Positions 43,220-52,500 are shown, counted from the first letter of the stretch. The stretch is DNA of 64,000 bases from CAIKZZ01 sp035604595 (GCA_035604595.1 DATNIE010000017.1:62001-126000); one strand, 5' to 3'. Notes: generated from the letters alone by a model not told the origin. A program made the numbers and translations.

Positions 43220-43652
43220 CGCCGCTCGGACGGGGCCGCCGCAATAGCGCCAACGGCTCCGCATGCGCGGAGCCACGATCGCCTCCCGGCGATCCGCGTC
43301 GCGCTTGGTGATTCCGCAGCTCGAGCCGATGGCTCAAGCTCCCGGCGAAAGCAATGAAGTGCCCGACGCTGTTCGGGCGCGGCGAGCCGTTCGTATTTCA
43401 CATAATGGACAGGCGGACGCAGTCTACATTTGCAACACGGCTTATCCGGTCGCGCGCTGCTCGAAAGTCCGTTGCCGCGCTCCCGTCGCACGCGTACGCT
43501 CCAAGCGAGAGACCGGCGCCGCGTGAGCGTCGACGCGGATGGACACGCAGCGCGGGAGTTGCAGCGGCGAGCGCATGCCGCGACCGCGATCGCCGCATGC
43601 ATCAGCGGCGACCAGCGCGCCTAACACTAGAGAATTCCGCAGTGGGGGGCTC
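43220..43652. other. 433-nt non-coding gap opening the lipase island
   Basis: No gene is supported on either strand; open frames here have no family pattern. A GCCCGA-CGCTGT-TCGGGC hairpin lies at 43361-43378 without a T-run, so a terminator for ribE is not clear. The last 15 nt before the SGNH gene hold a GGGGGG ribosome-binding site. Confidence 0.5.
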
Positions 43653-44519
43653 ATGAAAATCTATCGAGTTGCTTCGCGGCTGCTCCTGGTCGCTGGGCTG
43701 TGCATTGGCGGCACCGCCGCGGCGGACCACGATCACGACGACGGTCTGGTACTCGGCGACAGCCTCGCCTTCAGCTACATCGCCTCGGTGGGCTACGAGT
43801 ATTTCTACATCAATCCAGAGAATTTCATTGGCTTCGCCAATGACCTCGGCTACATGCTCGATCTGGACGTGGCCAATGCCGGCTGCCCCGGGGAAACCAC
43901 CGGCAGCTTTCTGTCATCCACCGCGCCGGACAATGGCTGCAGGACGTTCCGCAGCTACTTCCCGCTGCACGTCGATTACACCTCCACGCAGCTCGCCTTC
44001 GCCACCACGTACCTGACGAGCCATCGCCACGTCCGCCTGGTGACGATCACGCTCGGCGCGAACGACGGATTCCTGCTCGAGGCATCCTGCGCGAACCCGA
44101 GTCCGGCGGTGACCGCGGCCTGCATCGAGAAGGGCGCACCGGCGGTGATCGCCGCGGTCGCGGGGAACATAAAACAGATCCTGGCCGATCTGCGTGGCAC
44201 GGGGTATCAGGGCGCGATCGTCCTGATGAACTACTACTCGCTCGACTACTCGGACGCAGCCGGAACCGCGCTCACGGAAGCCTTGAACGCAGGGATAGCG
44301 GCTCCCGCAGCGGCGTACGAGGCAGTGGTGGCCGACGTCTTCTCGGCGTTCAAGACGGTAGCGTCCGAACCGGCCTTCGGCGACAAGACGTGCAACACGG
44401 GACTCCTGAATCCGGACGTCCACAATCCATTCGTGTGCGACGTGCACGCGACGCAAACCGGACACCGGCTGATCGCGCAAACCATCGCCCAGGCCTACCG
44501 GTCGCTGGACCATCACTGA
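43653..44519 (+). CDS. Exported SGNH/GDSL-family hydrolase
   Basis: 288-residue secreted esterase/lipase-type protein. A signal peptide occupies about residues 1-24 (VASRLLLVAGLCIGGTAAA). The mature part has the block I serine in VLGDSLAFSY, block II glycine region AGCPGETTG, block III Asn in LGANDG, and the block V Asp-His in CDVHATQTGH. Several paired cysteines suggest disulfides in the periplasm or outside. The substrate is unknown. The gene stands between two long non-coding gaps, next to a lipase lipoprotein, suggesting lipid or ester breakdown outside the cell. Confidence 0.82.
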   Translation: MKIYRVASRLLLVAGLCIGGTAAADHDHDDGLVLGDSLAFSYIASVGYEYFYINPENFIGFANDLGYMLDLDVANAGCPGETTGSFLSSTAPDNGCRTFRSYFPLHVDYTSTQLAFATTYLTSHRHVRLVTITLGANDGFLLEASCANPSPAVTAACIEKGAPAVIAAVAGNIKQILADLRGTGYQGAIVLMNYYSLDYSDAAGTALTEALNAGIAAPAAAYEAVVADVFSAFKTVASEPAFGDKTCNTGLLNPDVHNPFVCDVHATQTGHRLIAQTIAQAYRSLDHH

Positions 44520-45279
44520 TCGGAAACCGGGTGTCGGTGTGCTGGCGGCAGCGGATTCGACCGCGACACCGTCAGGCCACCGGCACCTGCCCGGCGAACC
44601 CGGCCGAGCAGCCTCGAGCGATGCTTATGCGTCACGAGCGCTCCAAGATCTGCGGGTTCCTGGTGGCCCGACGCGACAACTCGGCGGGCGTGCACCAAGC
44701 GGAACCGGCGGCCTGCGGCCGGAAGGCGTGATCCGCCCGCCGACACATCCGGCCACGGCTCGAGCGGTCGGTCGATGCCGCGCCCGGCATCGCTGCAGTG
44801 CACTTCGCTCCGGCCGCACGACGTTTGCGCCAGTCGTTCGCGCCGGACACCCGCCACCTGCTTCCGGTCCACGAGCGCGACGCTGCCGGCTCCCTTTGGC
44901 AGAGCCTTCAGGACTCGCCGCACCGGTTCGCGCGATCAGCTCCCGATAGCGCCGTGCCGACACCGCGACGGATCGCCTCGCACGGACGCGGGTGGGTGTC
45001 GGGCGAATCGCGGCGACCTGCGGAAAATGCGGCTTTCGCCCCGGCCATTTGCGATGAATGATCTGCATTTAATGGGCACGGGGAGGCGAGGCGAGGCACA
45101 AGCGCGCCGAAGCTTCTTGCAATGCGGTCGCCAGAACGTGGATCAGGAACAGCCTTCTTGCGCCGCATTGTTCGGAAAGCGTAGTCTCGTTGGGAGCCAA
45201 ACCAGCCCGGTTACACGCGCTGGACGAAAGCGCAGAATCAATGCGCGCGACCTAGTCATTTAACTCGCCGGGGGAAATC
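44520..45279. other. 760-nt gap without a recognisable gene
   Basis: Open frames occur on both strands but none shows a family motif or a convincing ribosome-binding site, and none extends beyond about 160 codons. No terminator, tRNA or repeat was found. The right end has GGGGGA just before the lipase start. This is the longest apparently empty stretch in the window and could hide a decayed gene or a regulatory RNA. Confidence 0.5.
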
Positions 45280-47454
45280 ATGCGTATCCGTCATGCCGCC
45301 ATCGTTGTCGTTGCCGGCCTGTTGCTGCAGGCATGCTCCGGCAACAACGCCCCGACCGCGCAGCCCCAGGGTCCCCCGGCGCTCGCACCGAACGCGTTCC
45401 GCGCCATCTTCGATTTACAGTTCGGGCTGCTGCCCTACCCGACGGACCTGTATTTCGCCGGCAGCACCGACGGTACGATCAAGAACCCGGCCGGGAATAC
45501 CACCGGGCAGCCGGCGACCGCCGCCGCGGTCAACACCCTCGACGGGTTCTCGACGACCGCTCCGATCACGGCCCCCTTCAGCGCCCCGCTCAACCCCGCG
45601 ACGCTGAACCCCGGCACTGTCGTAGTTATCGAACTGTGTCTCGCCGACACCACCGCGCCGACGGCGTGCCCGGGCACGGCGAGCCCGGTCAGCCGCGTGC
45701 TGGCCCAGGGCACGGATTACAGCGTCGGGGTCGCGACCGAGACCGATACCGCCGGGTCGGTGCTGAAGATCACGCCGCTCAAGCCGCTCAGGTACAGCAT
45801 CGGCCCGATCGTCACGCCGGGCAACGTGTCGCTGCGGATGGGGTACCTGGTGATCCTGACCAACGGCATCATGGACATGGCGGGAGACGCGGCCCAGGGG
45901 GATGCGGACTATCAGCTGATTCAGGGGGCCCTGGCCTCGGCGACGCCGTGCGGCGCGCTGGCGGGGAACGCGGCGCTCCAGCAGGTCTGCCTGCTGACCG
46001 GCGCGCACCTTGAGATCGCCGCGGCCATTGGCTTGAATCCCGCGAACGTGGTCCTGACCTTCAGTTTCTCGACCGAATCGATCGACGACACGTTTGATGT
46101 GCTGGCGGCGACGGTCACTCCACAGCCGATCGCGGTCGTTCCGACCGGCTTGTCGACGCACCAGGCGAATGCAGAACTCCCAGGCTATGCCAACATCTAC
46201 GTCGGCACGATCGGGATGCCCTACTACTTGGGTGTCCCCAGCGCGGCGAACCCCACGGCACCCCTGACCCAGTACTGGGTCGCGGCCGGCCCCTCGCCGG
46301 TGCCGCAAATCGACCAGTCGAGCCGCAACCTGACGCGCTTCAACCCAGTGCCGGCGCTGACCACCACTCTGACGATTCCGCTCCTCGTAACAGTGCCCAA
46401 CGCCACAGCCCGCGGTGGCGCCGGCTGCCCGAAACCTGCGACGGGCTACCCGGTGGTGATCATGCAGCACGGCATCACGCGCGATCGGCTGGATGCGCTG
46501 GCCATCGCGGACTCATTTGCGCAGGCCTGCTTCGTCCTTGCCGCGATTGACCTGCCGCTGCACGGCATCACGGACAAGACCAATCCGTTCTACCGCAACC
46601 AGCTGTTGGCCGGCTCGCCGGCGGCCGCGCTGATCACGGGCGAGCGAACCTTCGACCTTGACCTTGAGAACAACGCAACCGGCGCGGCCGGGCCGGATGG
46701 GATCATCGATTCCAGTGGGAGCTGGTACATCAACCTGACGAGCCCGCTCACCTCGCGTGACAACAACCGCGAAGCCGCGGCAGACCTGCTGACCCTGACG
46801 GCGTCGCTGCCGACACTCAAGTTCACGACCGATGCGACGCCGGACATCGATGTCGCCAACATCCATTACCTCGGGCACTCGCTCGGGGCGATTGTCGGTG
46901 GCGTCTATCTGGAGTTCGCCGCCGTGAGGACGGGGACGCTTGCCAACCCAGGCGGGGTGCTCAGCCAGCTGATCCTGGATTCGGCGACGTTCGGCCCGCT
47001 CATCGTGCCGGGCATCGAACAGCTCACCGGCGCGCCACAAGGGACGACGAAGTTCTATGAGTTCACCCGCGACATACAGGCGGTGCTGGACTCGGGCGAT
47101 CCGATCAATCACCTGGCTAATGCCGTCGCGACGCACCCGGTGCACCTGATCCGGGTGGACGACGACCTGGTCGTGCCGAACAATTCGACCGACCGTCTGG
47201 TCTTGGCTGCGGGTCTGCAGGCGCTGTGCAAACCGGGGCCGCACCCGGTCGGCGCCGGTCACGGCGCGTACGTCAGCTTCCTGCCGCCGGCGACCCACGG
47301 GGCGCTGTTGGATCCGACCGCGAGTCTCGCCACGACGGTGGAGATGCAGACGGAGACCGTCGACTTCGCAGCGAGCGCCGCCGTCCCCGGCGGGCCGTTC
47401 GTGGTCATTAGTAATCCCGTCGTCGTCGACGCGACGCTGCCCGGCTGCCTCTGA
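45280..47454 (+). CDS. VolA/Pla-1-family extracellular lipase lipoprotein
   Basis: 724-residue predicted outer-membrane or surface lipase/phospholipase. It has a lipoprotein signal with lipobox LLQAC (cysteine at residue 19) and SGN after it. The bacterial-virulence-factor lipase N-terminal domain follows (FDLQFGLLPYPTDLYFAG, then a Ser/Thr/Pro-rich Ig-like stretch). The C-terminal alpha/beta hydrolase has PVVIMQHG as oxyanion strand and nucleophile S534 in LGHSLGAIVGG. VolA of Vibrio is a surface-exposed lysophospholipase of this family. The codon use is like its neighbours but Thr, Ala and Pro are high. A strong terminator follows. Confidence 0.85.
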   Translation: MRIRHAAIVVVAGLLLQACSGNNAPTAQPQGPPALAPNAFRAIFDLQFGLLPYPTDLYFAGSTDGTIKNPAGNTTGQPATAAAVNTLDGFSTTAPITAPFSAPLNPATLNPGTVVVIELCLADTTAPTACPGTASPVSRVLAQGTDYSVGVATETDTAGSVLKITPLKPLRYSIGPIVTPGNVSLRMGYLVILTNGIMDMAGDAAQGDADYQLIQGALASATPCGALAGNAALQQVCLLTGAHLEIAAAIGLNPANVVLTFSFSTESIDDTFDVLAATVTPQPIAVVPTGLSTHQANAELPGYANIYVGTIGMPYYLGVPSAANPTAPLTQYWVAAGPSPVPQIDQSSRNLTRFNPVPALTTTLTIPLLVTVPNATARGGAGCPKPATGYPVVIMQHGITRDRLDALAIADSFAQACFVLAAIDLPLHGITDKTNPFYRNQLLAGSPAAALITGERTFDLDLENNATGAAGPDGIIDSSGSWYINLTSPLTSRDNNREAAADLLTLTASLPTLKFTTDATPDIDVANIHYLGHSLGAIVGGVYLEFAAVRTGTLANPGGVLSQLILDSATFGPLIVPGIEQLTGAPQGTTKFYEFTRDIQAVLDSGDPINHLANAVATHPVHLIRVDDDLVVPNNSTDRLVLAAGLQALCKPGPHPVGAGHGAYVSFLPPATHGALLDPTASLATTVEMQTETVDFAASAAVPGGPFVVISNPVVVDATLPGCL

Positions 47455-47773
47455 GCGGGGCCTGAGACGGGACTCGCAAGGGCAGGCGCGAGCCTGCCCT
47501 TTCTTTACCGGCTGCCGGGCTCACCCCGGCCGGCGGTGGCAACTGCAGCCATCTACTACTGACCCGAGATTCGACGGTCAGCGGTCGCGAGCCATTCGCA
47601 GTGCCGGGGGAGATCGCCGGCCGCAAGACACCACACGCGGCGCGCATCGGGCGATCCGCGCCGCGAAGCGTGCTATCGCCGCGAGCTAGCCGGCCGGCCG
47701 GTCCGACGGCGCAATCGGAAAGCCAACACCGGCCGGTCCTGACACTAGTCCAACAACAAATTACGGGATAACC
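47455..47773. other. Gap between lipase and SnoaL-like lipoprotein
   Basis: 319 nt containing the terminator at 47478-47506 and otherwise no gene. The right end is less GC-rich (ACAACAAATTACGGGATAACC) just before the next ATG, a likely place for the next promoter, but no clear hexamer pair was identified. Confidence 0.5.
47478..47506 (+). terminator. Rho-independent terminator after the lipase gene
   Basis: AAGGGCAGGC and GCCTGCCCTT form a perfect 10-bp stem closed by a GCGA tetraloop (GNRA type), followed by TCTTT. It lies 24 nt after the lipase stop codon. It is the clearest intrinsic terminator I found in the window. Confidence 0.9.
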
Positions 47774-48289
47774 ATGACCAAACCATTGCTCGTCGTGGGC
47801 GTCGCGCTGCTCATCCTCGCCGGATGCGCGGCTCCCGCTCCGCCCGATTACGCCGCTCAAGCGAAGCCCGCTCTCGACGCATTCATGGCCCGCTGGAGCG
47901 CCGGAAATCTCGACGGGCTGGACGCCGCGATCGCGCCGAATTTCCAGCGGCACTCGCCAGGTGGATTCGTGGCCGATGGCCTGCCGGCCTCCAAGAAGGT
48001 GGTGACCGACCTGCGCACGAGCTTCCCCGACGTGAAGGTGGTCCTCGAGGAGAGCGACTTCATGAAGGACATGTCGTTCCATCTGTGGACGTTCACCGGC
48101 ACCAATACCGGGCCCGGAGCGATGCCTCCGACTGGCAAGAGCGCCAAAGTGTCGGGCACGACGCGCATTCGGTACCAGGACGGCAAGATCATCGATGAGC
48201 TGGTGTACTTCGACGCGCTGGATTTCCAGCAACAACTGGGGTTCACGCTGACGCCGCCGGCGAGCACGCCGGCAGCCGCGTCGACGTAG
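47774..48289 (+). CDS. SnoaL-like (NTF2-fold) lipoprotein
   Basis: 171-residue protein with a lipoprotein signal (LLVVGVALLILAGCAAP, lipid cysteine about residue 18). A SnoaL/ester-cyclase-like domain follows: FMARWSAGNLDGLDAAIAPNF, a central His (FHLWTFTGTNTG) and DGKIIDELVYFD near the C-terminus. The family has an NTF2-like cone fold used by polyketide cyclases and many uncharacterised proteins. The tail PPASTPAAAST is low complexity. It is probably periplasmic and membrane-tethered. Its role beside two secreted hydrolases is unknown. Confidence 0.75.
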   Translation: MTKPLLVVGVALLILAGCAAPAPPDYAAQAKPALDAFMARWSAGNLDGLDAAIAPNFQRHSPGGFVADGLPASKKVVTDLRTSFPDVKVVLEESDFMKDMSFHLWTFTGTNTGPGAMPPTGKSAKVSGTTRIRYQDGKIIDELVYFDALDFQQQLGFTLTPPASTPAAAST

Positions 48290-48410
48290 CGACGGCGGGG
48301 CCGGCAGCGTCGTCGCGGCAGCCCGGATATTTGAGCCGGGGCGTCGCGCAACACCCGGGGCGCGTGATCAACACGCGTCCCGGCGTCGGGATGTTGCCGT
48401 GACGTGCGGC

Positions 48411-48890
48411 TCAGCGGGTCTCGGCGGAGCGCGCGACCGCGAGGTCGCGCGCGAAGCGGATCGCATCCTCGACACCCTGGTAGTAGCCCCGCGCCCAGCC
48501 AGTCTCCCGGTAGCCGAGCGCCGCGTAGAACGCGCGCGCGCCGGCGTTGGTCGCGCGCACCTCGAGGCGTATCGCGAACGTTCCCGCCACGCGCGCCGTG
48601 TCCTCGAGCCAGCCCACGAGCGCACGGCCGATGCCCTGACGCCGGTGCGCCGGCTCGACCGCGAGCAAGTTCAGGTGCGCAGCCTCATCGCCATACTGCA
48701 TGATCGCGAAGCCGCCTACGGAGCCTGCGACCCGCGCCGTGAGAACGATGCTGTCCTCGTGCCGCAGGTGCCGCTCGATGCGCTCGACGGTCCAGCAGGG
48801 GTCGAGGCCGGCCTCGATCAGGCGGCGCGACATCGCGGCGAGCCGGGGCCCGTCGGCGCGGCGCGCCGGCGCGAGGAGGATCGCTTCCAT
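48411..48890 (-). CDS. rimI: RimI-type ribosomal protein N-acetyltransferase
   Basis: 159-residue GNAT acetyltransferase resembling RimI, which acetylates the N-terminal alanine of ribosomal protein S18. Acetyl-CoA binding motif A is in LNLLAVEPAHRRQGIGRALV (core RRQGIG), and the C-terminal RATNAGARAFYAALGY plus GYYQGVEDAIRF match RimI. It is divergent from the YciH gene. rimI is usually with tsaB, which is not here, so a related GNAT is possible. Confidence 0.8.
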   Translation of the reverse strand: MEAILLAPARRADGPRLAAMSRRLIEAGLDPCWTVERIERHLRHEDSIVLTARVAGSVGGFAIMQYGDEAAHLNLLAVEPAHRRQGIGRALVGWLEDTARVAGTFAIRLEVRATNAGARAFYAALGYRETGWARGYYQGVEDAIRFARDLAVARSAETR

Positions 48891-48974
48891 GCCTGCATTG
48901 TCGACCGGCGGGCGCGGCGCGTCGAGCGAGGCGTGCGGCCAGGTAGACTCCGCCGACCCGCCCTGACACCACCC

Positions 48975-49346
48975 ATGAAATCGCCCCGCCCGGCGCCCGG
49001 CGCCTCCCGGATCCTCGACTCAACCGCAACCCCGATCTGCCCGGGCTGCGTCCGGCCGGTCGCGGCCTGCGTCTGTGGGCGGGCGGCGGGGCGAGGCCTC
49101 CCAGCCGGCGGTCGCGTCCGGGTCGGCCGCGAGACCCAGGGGAGGGCCGGCAAGGGCGTCACCGTGATCACGGGCCTTCGCCTCGCCCCGGCCGAGCTCG
49201 CGCTGCTCGCGCGCGCGCTTAAGCAGCGCTGCGGCAGCGGCGGAACCGTCCGCGACGGGGTCATCGAGATCCAGGGCGAGCACCGCGATGCCGTTGTCGC
49301 CGAGCTCGCCCGGCGGGGGATCGAGGCCAGGCGGTCGGGGGGCTGA
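48975..49346 (+). CDS. yciH: YciH/SUI1-family translation factor homologue
   Basis: 123-residue protein. The C-terminal half is a SUI1/eIF1-like domain (GKGVTVITGL, LKQRCGSGGTVRDGVIEIQG), as in E. coli YciH, which influences start-codon fidelity in vitro. The N-terminal part has CPGC and CVCG, possibly a zinc ribbon. ATG 48975 is the first start after the divergent rimI. It precedes ribBA by 50 nt. Confidence 0.85.
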   Translation: MKSPRPAPGASRILDSTATPICPGCVRPVAACVCGRAAGRGLPAGGRVRVGRETQGRAGKGVTVITGLRLAPAELALLARALKQRCGSGGTVRDGVIEIQGEHRDAVVAELARRGIEARRSGG

Positions 49347-49396
49347 GGCGGGCCTGCTAAACTGTGCCGTTCGACCCGCACCCGGACGCAGCCGTC

Positions 49397-50530
49397 ATGC
49401 TGACCTTTGATTCGATCGACGACATCCTGGCCGAGCTCCGGGCCGGCCGGATGGTCGTGATCATGGACGACGAGGACCGGGAGAACGAGGGCGACCTCGT
49501 GATGGCCGCCGCCGCCGTCCGTGCCGAGGACATCAACTTCATGGCCCGCTACGGTCGCGGGCTCATCTGCCTGACGCTGACCCGCGAGCGCTGCGAGGAG
49601 CTGCGCCTGCCGCTGATGGTGACCAGCACCGACACCCAGCACCGCACGAATTTCACGGTATCGATCGAGGCCGCCGAGGGCGTGACCACCGGCATCTCGG
49701 CACACGACAGGGCGCACACCGTGCGCACCGCCGTCAAGCCCGGCGCGCGCGCCGAGGACCTGCGGCAGCCCGGGCATGTCTTTCCGCTGATGGCCCAACC
49801 CGGCGGAGTCCTGACTCGGGCGGGGCACACCGAGGCCGGCTGCGACCTCGCGCGCCTCGCCGGCTTCGATCCGGCGGCCGTCATCGTCGAGATCCTGAAC
49901 GAGGACGGCACGATGGCGCGGCGCCGGGACCTCGAGCGCTTCGCGCGACTGCACTCGCTCAAGCTCGGCACGATCGCGGACCTGATCCGCTACCGGCTCA
50001 GCACGGAACGCTCGGTCGAGCGCATCGAGGACCGCAGCGTCGATACCGAGTTCGGCCGGTTCCGGCTCGTAGCTTACGAAGATCACGTCAACCGCAACGT
50101 GCACCTCGCGCTGGTCCGTGGCGAGCTCGGGGCCGACGTCCCGCCGCTGGTGCGCGTGCACCTCGGCGAGACGCTGCGCGACGTCGTCGGCGCGCGCGAT
50201 CCGCACCATGGCTGGCCGCTGCGCGCCGCGCTCAAGCGCATCGCCGAAGACGGCAATGGCGTCGTCGTGCTGCTCAGGGCCGAGGAGACGCCGCGCGACC
50301 TGGTCGAGGCGGTGCGCGCGCTCGACGGCCCGGACGATCGACGCCCGCCGGGACCGGTGCTCAGGACCTACGGCATCGGCGCGCAGATCCTGCAGGATCT
50401 CGGCGTGCGGCGGATGCGCGTGCTGTCAGCGCCCCGCCAGCTGCAGGGGCTCGGGGCCTTCGGTCTGACGATCACCGAATACGTCGATACGGGGGCCGAG
50501 CCCGAGCGCGGGCTGGAGGCGCGCGGATGA
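49397..50530 (+). CDS. ribBA: RibBA-like: DHBP synthase with degenerate GTP cyclohydrolase II domain
   Basis: 377-residue riboflavin protein. The N-terminal domain is a complete 3,4-dihydroxy-2-butanone-4-phosphate synthase: MDDEDRENEGDLVMAA, RYGRGLICL, STDTQHRTNFTVS, HTEAGCDLARLAG. The C-terminal domain, residues about 205-370, has the GTP cyclohydrolase II fold pattern but lacks the three zinc cysteines; the expected C-x10-C-x-C reads LGETLRDVVGARDPHH. Cyclohydrolase II activity is therefore unlikely, and a separate ribA is expected elsewhere. ATG 49397 is preferred over GTG 49364. ribH overlaps by 4 nt. Confidence 0.9.
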   Translation: MLTFDSIDDILAELRAGRMVVIMDDEDRENEGDLVMAAAAVRAEDINFMARYGRGLICLTLTRERCEELRLPLMVTSTDTQHRTNFTVSIEAAEGVTTGISAHDRAHTVRTAVKPGARAEDLRQPGHVFPLMAQPGGVLTRAGHTEAGCDLARLAGFDPAAVIVEILNEDGTMARRRDLERFARLHSLKLGTIADLIRYRLSTERSVERIEDRSVDTEFGRFRLVAYEDHVNRNVHLALVRGELGADVPPLVRVHLGETLRDVVGARDPHHGWPLRAALKRIAEDGNGVVVLLRAEETPRDLVEAVRALDGPDDRRPPGPVLRTYGIGAQILQDLGVRRMRVLSAPRQLQGLGAFGLTITEYVDTGAEPERGLEARG

Positions 50531-51003
50531 CGGCCGTCCGGACCCTCGAAGGCGACCTGCTGGCGCGGGACCTGCGCATCGCGATCGTGGCGGCGCGTTT
50601 CAACGAGGTCGTGGTGGAGCGCCTCGTCACCGGAGCCGTGGATGCGCTCGTGCGCCACGGTGCCAGCGAGAAGAGCGTGGAACTGGTGCGCGTGCCGGGC
50701 TCCTTCGACATGCCGCTCATCGTGCGCCGGCTCGCGCTGTCGAAGCGCTACGACCTGATCGTGGCGCTCGGCGCCGTGATCAAGGGACAGACGGCGCACT
50801 TCGATCTGGTGGCCGGCGAGTGCGCCGCGGGCATCAGCCGGGCGGCGCTGGACTCAGGCGTGCCCGTGGGTTTCGGCGTTCTGACCTGCGACTCGCTCGA
50901 GCAGGCCCTCGACCGGGCCGGCGGCAAGGCGGGCAACAAGGGCGCGGACGCCGCGCTCGCGGCGCTCGAGATGGCGAACCTGCTGAAGCGTCTGGACGCG
51001 TAG
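50527..51003 (+). CDS. ribH: Lumazine synthase RibH
   Basis: 6,7-dimethyl-8-ribityllumazine synthase, 158 residues. Substrate-site blocks are IVAARFNEVVVERL, VPGSFDMPLIV, ALGAVIKGQTAHFD and FGVLTCDSLEQA. It supplies lumazine to RibE. The start overlaps ribBA by 4 nt, and nusB starts 3 nt after the stop. Confidence 0.96.
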   Translation: MTAVRTLEGDLLARDLRIAIVAARFNEVVVERLVTGAVDALVRHGASEKSVELVRVPGSFDMPLIVRRLALSKRYDLIVALGAVIKGQTAHFDLVAGECAAGISRAALDSGVPVGFGVLTCDSLEQALDRAGGKAGNKGADAALAALEMANLLKRLDA

Positions 51004-51006
51004 GCC

Positions 51007-51456
51007 ATGGGACGCGAGAGCGGGGTGCGCGCCATGACGCGGGCGCGCCGCGCGGCACGCAAGCTCCTCGTGCAGGCGCTCTATCAGCTGCAGATCGGAG
51101 GAGGGCAGTGGCAGGATATCTACCGCCAGTACATGGCGGATCCGGAGTCGGCCGCGGCGGACGCGGACTACTTCCGTGAGCTGCTGATGCGGATCGCCGC
51201 CGAGCGCGATGCGCTGGATGCGACGCTCGTGCGCTACTCCGACATCGCGCCGGCGCGGCTCGACCCGATCGAGCACGGCATCCTCTGGGTCGGGCTCCTC
51301 GAGCTCGGCGAGCGCCCCGAAGTCCCGTTCCGGGTCGCAATCAGCGAGGCCGTCGAGCTTGCCAAGCGCTTCGGCGCAACCGATGGCCACAAGTTCGTCA
51401 ACGGCGTGCTCGACCGGGCGGCCGCGGCGCTGCGTCCGGACGAACGGAACGCCTGA
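51007..51456 (+). CDS. nusB: Transcription antitermination factor NusB
   Basis: Binds boxA RNA with S10 in rRNA antitermination. The 149-residue all-helical product has the family stretches RRAARKLLVQALYQLQ, ERDALDATL, ILWVGLLEL and FVNGVLDRAA. ATG 51007 directly follows ribH; a second ATG at 51034 begins nearer the usual N-terminus. Its boxA partner SuhB is also encoded in this window. Confidence 0.94.
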   Translation: MGRESGVRAMTRARRAARKLLVQALYQLQIGGGQWQDIYRQYMADPESAAADADYFRELLMRIAAERDALDATLVRYSDIAPARLDPIEHGILWVGLLELGERPEVPFRVAISEAVELAKRFGATDGHKFVNGVLDRAAAALRPDERNA

Positions 51457-51467
51457 CGGGCCGGCCC

Positions 51468-52430
51468 ATGGGTGAGTTCGAGCTGATCGAGCGGTATTTT
51501 GCGGCGGTCGGTGCGACTCGCAGCGACGTGGTGCTCGGGGTCGGCGACGATGCCGCCGTGCTGAGCGTGCCCGCCGGTCACGAACTCGTCGCCTGTGCCG
51601 ACACGCTCGTTGCCGGGCGGCATTTCCCCGACGGCTTCGCCGCCGCCGACGTCGGCTGGCGCTCGCTCGCGGTGAATCTCTCCGATCTCGCGGCGATGGG
51701 AGCGACGCCGGCGTGGGCCCTGCTCGCGCTCACGCTGCCTGCGGTCGATGAGGACTGGCTCGAGGGCTTCGTGGCCGGGTTTGCCGCGCTCGCCAGCGCC
51801 CACGCCGTCGCGCTCGTCGGCGGCGACACGACACGCGGGCCGCTGTGCATGACCGTGCAGGCGCTCGGCACCGTTCCGACCGGCACGGCGCTCAGGCGCC
51901 GCGGCGCGCGGGTCGGCGACCTGCTGTACGTCACCGGCTGGCCCGGCGATGCGGCGGCCGGGCTCGCGCTCCTGCAAGGCCGGCTCTCCGGCAGCGGCGC
52001 CGATCGCGGCGCGCTGGAGGCGAAGTTCCGCCGGCCGGAGCCGCGGATCGCGTTCGGCGCGCGACTGCGGGGTATTGCGAGCGCGTGCATCGACGTCTCC
52101 GACGGCCTCGCCGCGGACCTCGGCCACCTCGCGGCGGCGAGCGGTGTCGGCGCCGTCATTCGGGCCCGCGAGCTGCCGCTGTCGCGGGCGCTGTACGCGC
52201 TCGCCGGCGAAGCGCGCGCCCGCGACTTCGCGCTCGGCGGCGGCGATGACTACGAGCTGCTGTTCACCGCGCCGCCGGCGGCGAGGCCTGCGCTCAACCG
52301 GCTCACGGCGGGGGCCGGCGCGCCGGCTTGCCACTGCATCGGCGAGATCGTCGCCGGCCGGGGCGTGCGCGTGGTCGGCGAGCGCGGCGAGCTGCCCGTG
52401 CCGCGCGGCTGGGATCACTTCCAAGCGTGA
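51468..52430 (+). CDS. thiL: Thiamine-monophosphate kinase ThiL
   Basis: Phosphorylates TMP to the cofactor TPP. The 320-residue product has GVGDDAAVL, the ATP/Mg site SLAVNLSDLAAMGATPAWAL (core NLSDLAAMG), and ACIDVSDGLAADL and GGGDDYELLF in the second half. nusB-thiL is conserved. In E. coli pgpA follows; here a kinase gene follows instead. Confidence 0.95.
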   Translation: MGEFELIERYFAAVGATRSDVVLGVGDDAAVLSVPAGHELVACADTLVAGRHFPDGFAAADVGWRSLAVNLSDLAAMGATPAWALLALTLPAVDEDWLEGFVAGFAALASAHAVALVGGDTTRGPLCMTVQALGTVPTGTALRRRGARVGDLLYVTGWPGDAAAGLALLQGRLSGSGADRGALEAKFRRPEPRIAFGARLRGIASACIDVSDGLAADLGHLAAASGVGAVIRARELPLSRALYALAGEARARDFALGGGDDYELLFTAPPAARPALNRLTAGAGAPACHCIGEIVAGRGVRVVGERGELPVPRGWDHFQA

Positions 52431-52500
52431 CCGAGTTCACGCTTCGGGCGGCGGCGGTGAAGCGCGATGCGCTTCACGGTCCCCGAGGCGCGCCGCCCCT

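Noticed and set aside
44513..45068. Minus-strand frames in the 760-nt gap as genes
   Set aside because: They have no start context, no motif and Arg-rich composition typical of spurious frames.
49347..49396. FMN riboswitch before ribBA
   Set aside because: The gap is only 50 nt and no RFN-element sequence was recognised here, nor before ribD.
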